This document shows positions 26,985-33,923 of a DNA stretch of 64,000 bases, piece after piece. Each line of letters starts with the position of its first letter. The stretch's first letter is position 1. The notes beneath the pieces were generated by a model, which worked only from the letters and a program-made list of their open reading frames with translations, searched no databases and was not told the DNA's origin. Made by a program: the position numbers and the translations under genes. The stretch is taken from positions 1 through 64,000 of the forward strand of contig DAHUXH010000002.1 in assembly GCA_027307235.1 (NCBI GenBank), written 5' to 3'. Origin of the DNA: Vulcanimicrobiota bacterium. GTDB lineage: Bacteria; Vulcanimicrobiota; Vulcanimicrobiia; Vulcanimicrobiales; Vulcanimicrobiaceae.

Positions 26985-27805
26985 ACGTTGATCGGGGCCG
27001 AGCGCATCGCGCCTTGTTCGAGACCCCACTTCTGGATGAGCGCATCGTACGTGCCGTCCGCAATCACCGCTGCGAGCGCATGCTGCACGTCGTCGCGCAA
27101 GGCGGGATTGCGTTTGGAGACGACGATGCCGAACGGTTGAACGAAGAATTGCCGAGCCGCAACTTGATACGAGCGGCCGTTACCGAGGGTTCGCGCCAGG
27201 TAGGCCACCGTCGGGTAATCACGGATGAACGTCACCGCCTGGCCGCTCGTGAGTTTTGCGATCGCCTGATTCATGGTTACGGACGGAAGTGTGTCGATTG
27301 CTCCCAGGTGAAGACGAGTGCATTGCTGCGATGCTCCCCGGACGTACGACTCTTGAATCGTCCTGATTTCGTAAGGAACGGCTTTTCCGCACAGCGATGA
27401 CAGGCTGAAGAGCCGTTGCGGGTTTCCCGATTTCACGAGCATTCCGGTTCCGGCAATGAGATAGTCGACGAAGTCGACGCTCCGTTCGCGAACGGTCGTG
27501 TCGGTGATCGACGACATCCCCAGGTCGAACGCTCCGCTTGCGACCGCTGGTAAGAGCGTCTTGAACGGATGGGGAACGATGGTTACTCGACGATGCATCT
27601 TCGCGCCGATCGCCGCGATGAGATCGACGTCGAATCCCATCAGGCGCCGCGGGTGTCCGGCGTAGAACTCACCCGGCGGAATCCCAACGTCCGAACCGAC
27701 GAGCAGTGTGTCGGCAGCTTCGACCGGCCGCGCCGTCGCCATAAAGCAGACAAGAACGGCAACTCCGAGCATGCTGAGAATTCGTTTTGACACCAGGTCC
27801 CTCAT
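26966..27805 (-). CDS. Periplasmic solute-binding protein (family 3), tandem copy 1
   Basis: 279 residues: a signal peptide, then an SBP_bac_3 type fold with GFDVDLIAAIGAKMHR, GMSSITDTTVRERSVDFVDYL, a conserved Cys pair (SSLCGKAV and SQQCTRL) and VSKRNPALRDDVQHALAAVI. Relatives bind amino acids for ABC import or sensing. The C-terminal INVGGLFE matches the other copies. Start ATG 27805; GTG 27793 has a better ribosome site. No permease or ATPase gene is adjacent. Confidence 0.85.
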   Translation of the reverse strand: MRDLVSKRILSMLGVAVLVCFMATARPVEAADTLLVGSDVGIPPGEFYAGHPRRLMGFDVDLIAAIGAKMHRRVTIVPHPFKTLLPAVASGAFDLGMSSITDTTVRERSVDFVDYLIAGTGMLVKSGNPQRLFSLSSLCGKAVPYEIRTIQESYVRGASQQCTRLHLGAIDTLPSVTMNQAIAKLTSGQAVTFIRDYPTVAYLARTLGNGRSYQVAARQFFVQPFGIVVSKRNPALRDDVQHALAAVIADGTYDALIQKWGLEQGAMRSAPINVGGLFE

Positions 27806-27833
27806 TGTCGTGCGGTAGCATTTGGTTCGGAGA

Positions 27834-28664
27834 TTATTCGTAGAGTGCTCCGACGTTGATGCGAGCCGAGCGCATAGCCGTCTGTTCGAGCCCCCATTTC
27901 TTCAATAGTGCGTCGTAGGTGCCGTCGGCGATCACGGCGACCAGCGCCCGCTGTATGTCGTCCCGAAGGGATCGACGGTTCTTAGGGAGCGCAATGCCGT
28001 ATGGCCGCACCGCGAACTGCCGCCCGGCGACTTGATACGCATGTCCGCCGCCGATGGTCCGTGCAAGGTAGGCGACGATCGAATAGTCGTTGATGTACGC
28101 GGTGGCCCTGCCGTTCGCAAGATCTGCGATCCCTTGTTCCACTGAATTTTCCACAAGCGCATCGATCTTTCCCAGATGCACCCGCATGCATTCGCCCGAT
28201 GCCTCGGTCACGTCGGTCTGTTGGACGGTGTTGATCTCAAAGGGCACGGTCATGCCGCAGAGCGACGAGAGCGTGAACAGCCGCAACGGATTCCCCTCTT
28301 TGACGAGCATGCCGGTGCCGACCAGTAAGTAGTCGACAAAGTCCACCGTCTTCTCTCTCGCGGTGCTGTCGATCACCGAAGACGCCACCACGTCAAAGGC
28401 TCCTGCCGAAAGCGATGTCAAAAGTTTCTTGAAGGGGCGATCGATGAAGGTGACCGGTCGTTGCAGTTTCCTGCCGATGGCGCGCATGAGATCGATATCG
28501 AAACCGACCATGTTCTTCGAGCGCCCCTGATCGTATTCAAATGGCGGCGCGCCCACGGCAAGGCCGACGCGCAGCGTACCGGCGGCCAAAGCGGGCAAGG
28601 CGGTGGCCATAGCCAACGCGCTGACAAACGCGGCCAATCCGAGGGTGCCGAGAGTCCGATTCAC
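27834..28664 (-). CDS. Periplasmic solute-binding protein (family 3), tandem copy 2
   Basis: 276 residues from GTG 28664, with GAGGAGG 5 bases upstream. It has a signal peptide, then GFDIDLMRAIGRKLQRPVTF, VIDSTAREKTVDFVDYLLVG, Cys in SLCGMTVP and GECMRVH, and the shared ending INVGALYE. It differs from its neighbours at the ligand end: APPFEYDQGRSKNMVG replaces the IPPGEFYAG block of copies 1 and 3, so ligand preference may differ. It is 28 bases from copy 1. Confidence 0.85.
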   Translation of the reverse strand: MNRTLGTLGLAAFVSALAMATALPALAAGTLRVGLAVGAPPFEYDQGRSKNMVGFDIDLMRAIGRKLQRPVTFIDRPFKKLLTSLSAGAFDVVASSVIDSTAREKTVDFVDYLLVGTGMLVKEGNPLRLFTLSSLCGMTVPFEINTVQQTDVTEASGECMRVHLGKIDALVENSVEQGIADLANGRATAYINDYSIVAYLARTIGGGHAYQVAGRQFAVRPYGIALPKNRRSLRDDIQRALVAVIADGTYDALLKKWGLEQTAMRSARINVGALYE

Positions 28665-28706
28665 GAGACCTCCTCATTGGTGTACCCGAACCAATCGGGG
28701 TGCAAA

Positions 28707-29552
28707 TCATTCATAGAGGGCTCCGACGTTGACCGGAGCGGAATGCAGCGCAGCTTGTGCAAGACCCCACTTCTTGATGAGGGAATCGTACGTTCCATCG
28801 GCGATCACAGCTGCGAGCGCACGCTGCACATCGTTGCGCAGCGCCGGATTGCTCTTTGAAATGACGATGCCGTATGGTTGCACCGCGAACTGCCGAGAGG
28901 CGACTTGAAATGCGGCTCCGCGGCCCAGTGTCTTCGCCAGGTATTCGACGATCGGGTAGTCACCGATGAATGTCTCCGCCTCGCCGTGCTCGAAGGCAAC
29001 CTCTCCCGCGTCGTATGTTTCCGTTGGCACGATCCGAATGCGAGCGAGGCCAAGGCGGCGGCATTGATTTGAGGTCTCCACGATAGCACGCTGTTGCGGA
29101 TACTGGCCGAGGGCGTGAAGCGCATAGGAGACCACCGGCACTCTCATTCCGCATAGCGATGGTAGGTTGAAGATACGCAGCGGATTCCCGGATTTTACCA
29201 GCATGGCGCTACCGACAACAAGATAATCGACGAAGTCAACTTTTTTCTCTCGCGCGCTCGTGTCGGTCATCAGCGAGATGCCCATGTCGAGCTTCCCTTG
29301 TGCTACCGCCGAAATGATCGTATCGAACGGGTGGGCAACGAACGTCACATTGCGCTGCAACTTCGCTGCGATCGCCGCCATGAGATCGATGTCAAAACCC
29401 ACGGCGCGCCTCGGCGTTCCGGCATAAAATTCACCCGGCGGTATGCCGATGTCTGACCCCACCTGCAATGTGTCGGCGGCGGCCACCGGCTGGGCGCCGA
29501 GCGTACAGAGCGCAAAAGCAAGAAGCAGCATTGCGGCAAGCATACGACTCAT
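28707..29552 (-). CDS. Periplasmic solute-binding protein (family 3), tandem copy 3
   Basis: 281 residues from ATG 29552, a start that gives a compact signal peptide and a length like the other copies. The frame extends to 29612, overlapping copy 4. Motifs: GSDIGIPPGEFYAGTPRRAVGFDIDL (split by the family turn), SLMTDTSAREKKVDFVDYLVVG, SLCGMRVPVVSYALHAL, VNVGALYE. It carries an extra stretch (LGQYPQQRAIVETSNQ) between the two Cys regions compared with its siblings. Confidence 0.85.
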   Translation of the reverse strand: MSRMLAAMLLLAFALCTLGAQPVAAADTLQVGSDIGIPPGEFYAGTPRRAVGFDIDLMAAIAAKLQRNVTFVAHPFDTIISAVAQGKLDMGISLMTDTSAREKKVDFVDYLVVGSAMLVKSGNPLRIFNLPSLCGMRVPVVSYALHALGQYPQQRAIVETSNQCRRLGLARIRIVPTETYDAGEVAFEHGEAETFIGDYPIVEYLAKTLGRGAAFQVASRQFAVQPYGIVISKSNPALRNDVQRALAAVIADGTYDSLIKKWGLAQAALHSAPVNVGALYE

Positions 29553-29604
29553 AGCGGCAAACCTACGGAAAATCAGCATTACCATGATGTTCGGCCGTGA
29601 AGAG

Positions 29605-30432
29605 CTATTCATACAGGCCGGCGACGTTGACCGGTGCCGAGTGCATCGCCGCTTGTTCTAGTTCCCATTTTCTGATGAGCGCATCGTAGGTGCCGTCCGC
29701 GATCACCGCAGCGAGTGCGCGTTGCACGTCGTCGCGCAGCGCCGGATTGCGCTTTGAGACGATGATGCCGTACGGCTGCACCGCGAATTGGCGCGAGGCA
29801 ACCTGATACGCACGTCCGCCGCCCTGCGTTCTCGCGATGTACGCGACGATGGGATAGTCGCCGATAAACGTCACCGCTCTGCCCTCGATGAATTTCCCTG
29901 CCGCCTCCTCAAGCGTATTGGAAGCCAGTCCGTTGATCGGATTCAAGTGAAGGCGCATGCAGCGCTGCGATGCCTCCTTCACATAGGTTTGCTGCACGAA
30001 GTTGATCTGGTATGGGACGTTCATCCCGCACAGCCCTGACATGCTGAACAGCCGGAGCGGATTCCCGGCCTTCACGAGCATGCCGGTCCCGACCACCAGA
30101 TAATCAACGAAATCAACGGTTTTCTCGCGCGCCGTGGTGTCCGTGATCGAAGACAAGCCGATGTCAAAGTCCCCGTTGGAAACCGCCGAAATGATGGTCT
30201 TGAACGGCCGGCTGACAAACGTTACGGTGCGATGCATCTTTGCGCCGATCGCCGACATGAGATCGATGTCGAACCCGGTCAGGCGCTTGGGGTTCCCCGT
30301 GAAGAATTCGCCGGGCGGGTTACCGGTATCGGAAGCAACGCGCAATGCAGTCGCGGCAACTGCCGGACGTGCGGCGCCGCTGCACATGAAGACGGCCATT
30401 CCGACTGCGGCGGCGAGACGATGAAACACCAT
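29605..30432 (-). CDS. Periplasmic solute-binding protein (family 3), tandem copy 4
   Basis: 275 residues, ATG 30432 with GGAGG 5 bases upstream. It has a signal peptide, then SDTGNPPGEFFTGNPKRLTG, IDLMSAIGAKMHRTVTF, SSITDTTAREKTVDFVDYLVVG, SGLCGMNVP, and the shared VNVAGLYE end. It is the most upstream intact copy and closest in sequence to copy 1. The four genes read in one direction with short gaps. Confidence 0.85.
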   Translation of the reverse strand: MVFHRLAAAVGMAVFMCSGAARPAVAATALRVASDTGNPPGEFFTGNPKRLTGFDIDLMSAIGAKMHRTVTFVSRPFKTIISAVSNGDFDIGLSSITDTTAREKTVDFVDYLVVGTGMLVKAGNPLRLFSMSGLCGMNVPYQINFVQQTYVKEASQRCMRLHLNPINGLASNTLEEAAGKFIEGRAVTFIGDYPIVAYIARTQGGGRAYQVASRQFAVQPYGIIVSKRNPALRDDVQRALAAVIADGTYDALIRKWELEQAAMHSAPVNVAGLYE

Positions 30433-30473
30433 TGAACCTCCGTGTCAAAAGAGAAACAATTTAACGCAAAACG

Positions 30474-30731
30474 TTATTCGAACAGCGCTCCGGCATCGAC
30501 CGGAGCCGAGCGCATTACGGCTTGTTCTAGGCCCCATTTCTTGATCAGCGCATCGCAGGTTCCGTCGGCGATGACCGCCTTCAAAGCATGTTGTACGGTG
30601 ACGAAAGTCACCGTACGCTGCATCTGCTGGGGGTGCCCGTCGAAAACGAGTCCCGGCCGCGAGCCGATCGAGGGCGCTACCCGAAGCGTGAAAGCGGCAA
30701 TGCCGATGGCGGCGAGAAAACGATTGTGCAT
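30474..30731 (-). pseudogene. Internally deleted remnant of a fifth binding-protein gene
   Basis: An 85-codon frame with an intact ribosome site (GGAGG), ATG 30731 and signal peptide-like start (MHNRFLAAIGIAAFTL). It jumps from QRTVTFV, which in intact copies is near residue 60, straight to VQHALKAVIADGTCDALIKK near the C-terminus, and keeps the ending VDAGALFE. About 165 central codons and a short N-terminal block are missing. The frame is still open, but the ligand-binding core is gone. A perfect hairpin sits at the junction. Confidence 0.8.
30593..30616. repeat. Perfect 10-bp hairpin with GAAA loop at deletion junction
   Basis: GTACGGTGAC - GAAA - GTCACCGTAC. It lies exactly where the remnant binding-protein gene has lost its centre; intact copies do not show the palindrome at either corresponding site. 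Confidence 0.85.
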
Positions 30732-30801
30732 CGGACCTCCACAGATCGAATCGCCTTCTGCCTTCGAGCGGCTCGCTTGCTGCCCTGCGTCGTTCACGTC
30801 A

Positions 30802-30837
30802 AAAGCCCCCGCCAAAGTCGTCTTTGACGGGGGCTTT
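30802..30837 (-). terminator. Terminator of the tRNA Val-Asp-Phe operon
   Basis: Stem AAAGCCCCCG/CGGGGGCTTT, one mismatch, inner CAAAG/CTTTG with a 4-base loop, followed on the minus strand by TTTTG. It lies 7 bases past the CCA end of tRNA-Phe. Confidence 0.85.
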
Positions 30838-30843
30838 ACCGAA

Positions 30844-30919
30844 TGGTGCCAAGGGCCGGAATCGAACCGGCGACACCGCACTTTTCAGGCGCGTGCTCTA
30901 CCGACTGAGCTACCTTGGC
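30844..30919 (-). tRNA. tRNA-Phe (GAA)
   Basis: Minus strand: acceptor GCCAAGG/CCTTGGC, D-arm GCTCAGTCGGTAGAGC, anticodon loop CTGAAAA (GAA), T-arm GCCGGTTCGATTCCGGC, discriminator A, encoded CCA. Confidence 0.95.
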
Positions 30920-30959
30920 GAATCTGACGGGCGCACCGCGATGCGATGCGCCCGCGAAC

Positions 30960-31036
30960 TGGCGACGCTGATGGGGCTCGAACCCACGACCTCCGCCGTG
31001 ACAGGGCGGCGCTCTAACCAACTGAGCTACAGCGCC
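30960..31036 (-). tRNA. tRNA-Asp (GTC)
   Basis: Minus strand: acceptor GGCGCTG/CAGCGTC with one G-U pair, anticodon loop CTGTCAC (GTC), discriminator G as expected for Asp, encoded CCA. Confidence 0.95.
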
Positions 31037-31120
31037 AAAGCGCGGCGACCGTTTATTGAAGGTCACCGAGCCCGGCACCTGCGCATCGCCCCTCGCAATG
31101 CCGGCACCGGCGCAAGAATA

Positions 31121-31192
31121 TGGGCACGGTTGGGATTGAACCAACGACCCCCCGCGTGTGAAGCGGATGCTCTCCCACTGAGCTACGCGCCC
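31121..31192 (-). tRNA. tRNA-Val (CAC)
   Basis: Minus strand: acceptor GGGCGCG/CGTGCCC, anticodon loop TTCACAC (CAC), T-arm GTTGGTTCAATCCCAAC, discriminator A. CCA is not encoded. First tRNA of the operon. Confidence 0.93.
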
Positions 31193-31203
31193 GACAAAGC
31201 GGT

Positions 31204-31233
31204 ATCTTACCGCACCGCTGGCGGGGCTGTAAA
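31204..31233 (-). promoter_or_regulatory. Promoter of tRNA operon
   Basis: Minus strand TTTACA (31233-31228), 18-base spacer, TAAGAT (31209-31204). The predicted start is a few bases before tRNA-Val. Confidence 0.6.
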
Positions 31234-31258
31234 GCGGCCCGCGTAGAACGAGCGCATT

Positions 31259-31690
31259 ATGCTTGAAAATTTTCCGCTAGTGACACGGTTCACGGTTCCG
31301 TTTTCCGACGTCGATATGATGCGCCACGTGAACAACGTGGCGTACGTTCGTTGGGCCGAAACACTGCGTTCCGAATACTACGCCCGCGTGATGAAGGAAG
31401 CCATCAACGGCGAGCACGGCATGATTCAAGCAACGATCGCCTTTGTATACGAGCGCGAGCTGGTCTATCGCGAGCGCGTCGCGACCGGGTGCCGCATCTC
31501 GCGCATCGGCACCAAGTCGTGGGACTTCGAATATGAGATTTGGAGTGAGTCGTCGGGACATCGCGCCGCGCACGGCATCACGACGATGGTCGCCTTCGAC
31601 TTTCTTGCCAAAGAAAGCATTGTGATTCCCACGCCCTGGCGCGCCGCGATCGATGCCTTCGAAAAAGGACCACAGCAAGAATTTTCCTGA
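31259..31690 (+). CDS. Acyl-CoA thioesterase (4-hydroxybenzoyl-CoA thioesterase family)
   Basis: 143 residues, single hotdog domain. The family signature VPFSDVDMMRHVNNVAYVRWAE carries the catalytic Asp and the HVNN helix; later strands (FVYERELVYRERVATGCRI, WDFEYEIW) fit the fold. It hydrolyses acyl-CoA or aryl-CoA thioesters in the cytoplasm; the natural substrate is unknown. It is divergent from the tRNA operon, and the GGDEF gene converges on its end 6 bases later. Confidence 0.85.
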   Translation: MLENFPLVTRFTVPFSDVDMMRHVNNVAYVRWAETLRSEYYARVMKEAINGEHGMIQATIAFVYERELVYRERVATGCRISRIGTKSWDFEYEIWSESSGHRAAHGITTMVAFDFLAKESIVIPTPWRAAIDAFEKGPQQEFS

Positions 31691-31696
31691 CGACGA

Positions 31697-32635
31697 TCAG
31701 GGTACGCGGCGTGATTTCGCCTGATACATGGCCTCATCGGCGACACGCAGCAGGTCTTCGTCGTCGAGCGCATCCTCCGGAAAGAGCGCGCTGCCGACGC
31801 TCGCGCTGACCGGCAGGACGCTCTCCTTGTAGACAACCGGACGAATCAGAGCATGCGTGATCTTCTCGATGATCGCGTGCAACTCGCTGCGCTCGCCGAT
31901 GCGTTCGACGACGCACGCGAACTCATCGCCACCCAGGCGTGCGACCGTATCGGTGGCTCGCAGCACCGATTGCAACCGACGGGCAACCTCGCGCAGGACC
32001 GCGTCGCCGGCTTCGTGACCGTACCGGTCGTTGATCGGCTTGAACCGGTCGAGATCGATGTAGAGAACGCCCACGTTCGAAAAGTCGCGCTGAGAACGCA
32101 CGATGGCTTGCGCCAGCCGGTCGCGGTAGAGCGCGCGATTGGCTAGCCCCGTGAGCGGGTCATGTTCAGCGCGGAAACGTTCGCGTTCGAGCCGGTCGAG
32201 CACCATCCGGTTGCGGACCGCCACCGCGACGTAGGGCGCGAGTGATTCGAGCGCTGCCGCTTGAAGCTCGTCATAGGCGCTCAAGCCCTCACTGCGCACG
32301 ACCATCCCGCCGACGACCTCGTCGCCGACCAGCAGCGGTCCGCGCAGTCCGGCCGGATCGCGCTCCTCTAGGAAATCGGGCTCGCGCATCGCCGCCACGA
32401 CCGGCTCGTCAGACCGCAGCGCCGCATCGTCGATGCGGTACGATCGGCCTGCGGCATGACGCAGGTGCAGATACGCGCCGTCCGCGCGGCGTAGCGCCAA
32501 CTCGACGGTGGTCGCGTCGGCGAACGAGCCGAAGAGATCGCACAACCCGGCAAAGACAGCATCCAGCGACAACTCCGCCACAAGCAGCATGGCGAGTCGC
32601 CGCGCCGGCTGCCCAATTTGTGCGCGAAGCTCCAC
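31697..32635 (-). CDS. GAF-GGDEF diguanylate cyclase
   Basis: 312 residues from GTG 32635. Residues about 20-145 look like a GAF sensor; residues about 155-312 are a GGDEF domain with FRAEHDPLTGLANRALY, LYIDLDRFKPINDRYGHEAGD and an intact GGDEF active site. The motif preceding it (ARLGGDEF) is not an RxxD inhibitory site at the usual spacing. It should make cyclic di-GMP from two GTP. The frame stays open upstream to a stop at 32735-32737 inside tRNA-Val and encodes a PAS-like start (AISKWNRAF); an ATT at 32689 could be the true start, or the gene has lost its N-terminus. Confidence 0.85.
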   Translation of the reverse strand: MELRAQIGQPARRLAMLLVAELSLDAVFAGLCDLFGSFADATTVELALRRADGAYLHLRHAAGRSYRIDDAALRSDEPVVAAMREPDFLEERDPAGLRGPLLVGDEVVGGMVVRSEGLSAYDELQAAALESLAPYVAVAVRNRMVLDRLERERFRAEHDPLTGLANRALYRDRLAQAIVRSQRDFSNVGVLYIDLDRFKPINDRYGHEAGDAVLREVARRLQSVLRATDTVARLGGDEFACVVERIGERSELHAIIEKITHALIRPVVYKESVLPVSASVGSALFPEDALDDEDLLRVADEAMYQAKSRRVP

Positions 32636-32705
32636 GAACGCGCGATTCCACTTCGAAATGGCACCGCCTCCGACCGCTACGACAGGAATGCCTTGACGCT
32701 TTCGG

Positions 32706-32711
32706 TATAAT
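32706..32711 (+). promoter_or_regulatory. -10 box of tRNA-Val(GAC)
   Basis: A perfect TATAAT lies 12 bases before the mature tRNA 5' end; no convincing -35 is present at 16-18 bases. Confidence 0.6.
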
Positions 32712-32723
32712 GCGACGAGGCCC

Positions 32724-32798
32724 GGGCGGTTAGCTCAGTGGGAGAGCGCTTCCTTGACACGGAAGAGGTCAGAAGTTCAATCCTTCTACCGCCCACCA
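32724..32798 (+). tRNA. tRNA-Val (GAC)
   Basis: Acceptor GGGCGGT/ACCGCCC, D-arm GCTCAGTGGGAGAGC, anticodon stem CTTCC/GGAAG with loop TTGACAC (GAC), discriminator A, encoded CCA. A second Val isoacceptor next to the CAC one at 31.1 kb. Confidence 0.95.
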
Positions 32799-32900
32799 TG
32801 TGGCGAGGAGTTCGAGAAATCGGACTCTTTTCGTTTGTTCCAATGCGGCCGGGCGACGCCTGACAGGTGGCGGGGACTCCGGCGGTGTAGCTTGCGTTCC

Positions 32901-33794
32901 GTGCTTAAGAAAATCAATTGGCCGGTGGCCGTCGGTTTGACGGTCATCCACGTTGGCGCGCTTGCAGCGTTCTGGCCGGGCTTTTTCAGTTGGTCGGGCC
33001 TCGTCGTCGCGATGCTGCTCAGTTGCGCGACCGGCGGGGTCGGCATCACGGTCTGCTATCATCGCTCGCTCACCCACCGTGGGCTGAAGCTCGTGAAACC
33101 GCTGGAGTATGCGACCGCGCTGCTGGGAACGCTCGCATTTCAGGGTGGACCGATCAGCTGGGTCGCGACGCATCGCGCTCACCATGCGGCAGCCGACCGC
33201 GAAGGCGACCCGCACGGCATGGATCGCGGCTTCCTCTGGGCCCACATGCTGTGGATGTTCGCGCGCAACAGCGCGGTGCCGAATGCCGAAGAACGGCGGC
33301 GGCTCGCCCCCGATCTCGTCTCCGATGGGTTTTATCGCTTCCTCGACCGCTTCAGCATCGAATTGCAGATTTTGCTCGCCGTAGCGTTGTTCGCGGCCGG
33401 CGGCTGGTCGTGGTTCATCTGGGGCATCTTCGTGCGTCTGGTGGTCAACTACCACGGAACGTGGCTCGTCAACAGCGCGGCGCATGCGTTCGGCTATCGC
33501 AGCTACAAGACCAACGACCGCTCGACCAACTGCTGGTGGGTGGCGTTGATCACGTGGGGCGAAGGCTGGCACAACAACCACCACGCCTTCCCGTTCTCCG
33601 CACGCCACGGTTTGCGGCGCATCGAGATCGACTGGTCGTGGTTTCTCATCAAGTTTCTCGCCTTCGTTCGCCTTGCGAGCGACATCAAAGTTCCCACCGC
33701 CGAGATGCGCGAGCGCTTGCGCTTGGCATCGGTTCGCGCGACGTCGAGTATGGGAGCGGGACGTTCGCCGAACATGCGGGGCACGGAATCGTAA
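32901..33794 (+). CDS. Fatty acid (acyl-CoA) desaturase, delta-9 type
   Basis: 297 residues from GTG 32901; longer readings run back through the tRNA and cannot be right. Three histidine boxes of the membrane desaturase family: HRSLTH, HRAHH, and HNNHH in GEGWHNNHHAFPFSARHG. Four hydrophobic segments hold it in the membrane. It introduces a double bond into a saturated acyl chain using O2 and an electron donor, so it supports an aerobic lifestyle. Confidence 0.92.
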   Translation: MLKKINWPVAVGLTVIHVGALAAFWPGFFSWSGLVVAMLLSCATGGVGITVCYHRSLTHRGLKLVKPLEYATALLGTLAFQGGPISWVATHRAHHAAADREGDPHGMDRGFLWAHMLWMFARNSAVPNAEERRRLAPDLVSDGFYRFLDRFSIELQILLAVALFAAGGWSWFIWGIFVRLVVNYHGTWLVNSAAHAFGYRSYKTNDRSTNCWWVALITWGEGWHNNHHAFPFSARHGLRRIEIDWSWFLIKFLAFVRLASDIKVPTAEMRERLRLASVRATSSMGAGRSPNMRGTES

Positions 33795-33823
33795 CCTGAT
33801 TCTTCACTCGCTTCTGCGGCGAG

Positions 33824-33838
33824 ATTAAGAATCATTAA
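33824..33838 (+). promoter_or_regulatory. Candidate PHO box of the secreted phosphoesterase
   Basis: ATTAAGAATCATTAA, two ATTAA half-sites 10 bases apart, 86-100 bases upstream of the phosphoesterase ATG. Thirteen of fifteen bases are shared with the element upstream of pstS. Confidence 0.5.
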
Positions 33839-33923
33839 CGAAACGCTCACGTACAGGCGCGCGCATAGCGCACCGTCGAATCACGCGGCACAATCGCCGC
33901 GCATTTGATTTGATGGAGAATGT

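Noticed and set aside
26949-30731. Hidden ABC permease between the binding-protein genes
   Set aside because: Gaps are at most tens of bases and all long frames on the other strand are shadows.
32754-32900. Earlier start for the desaturase inside tRNA-Val
   Set aside because: The extension translates tRNA sequence; the family's first membrane helix begins right after GTG 32901.
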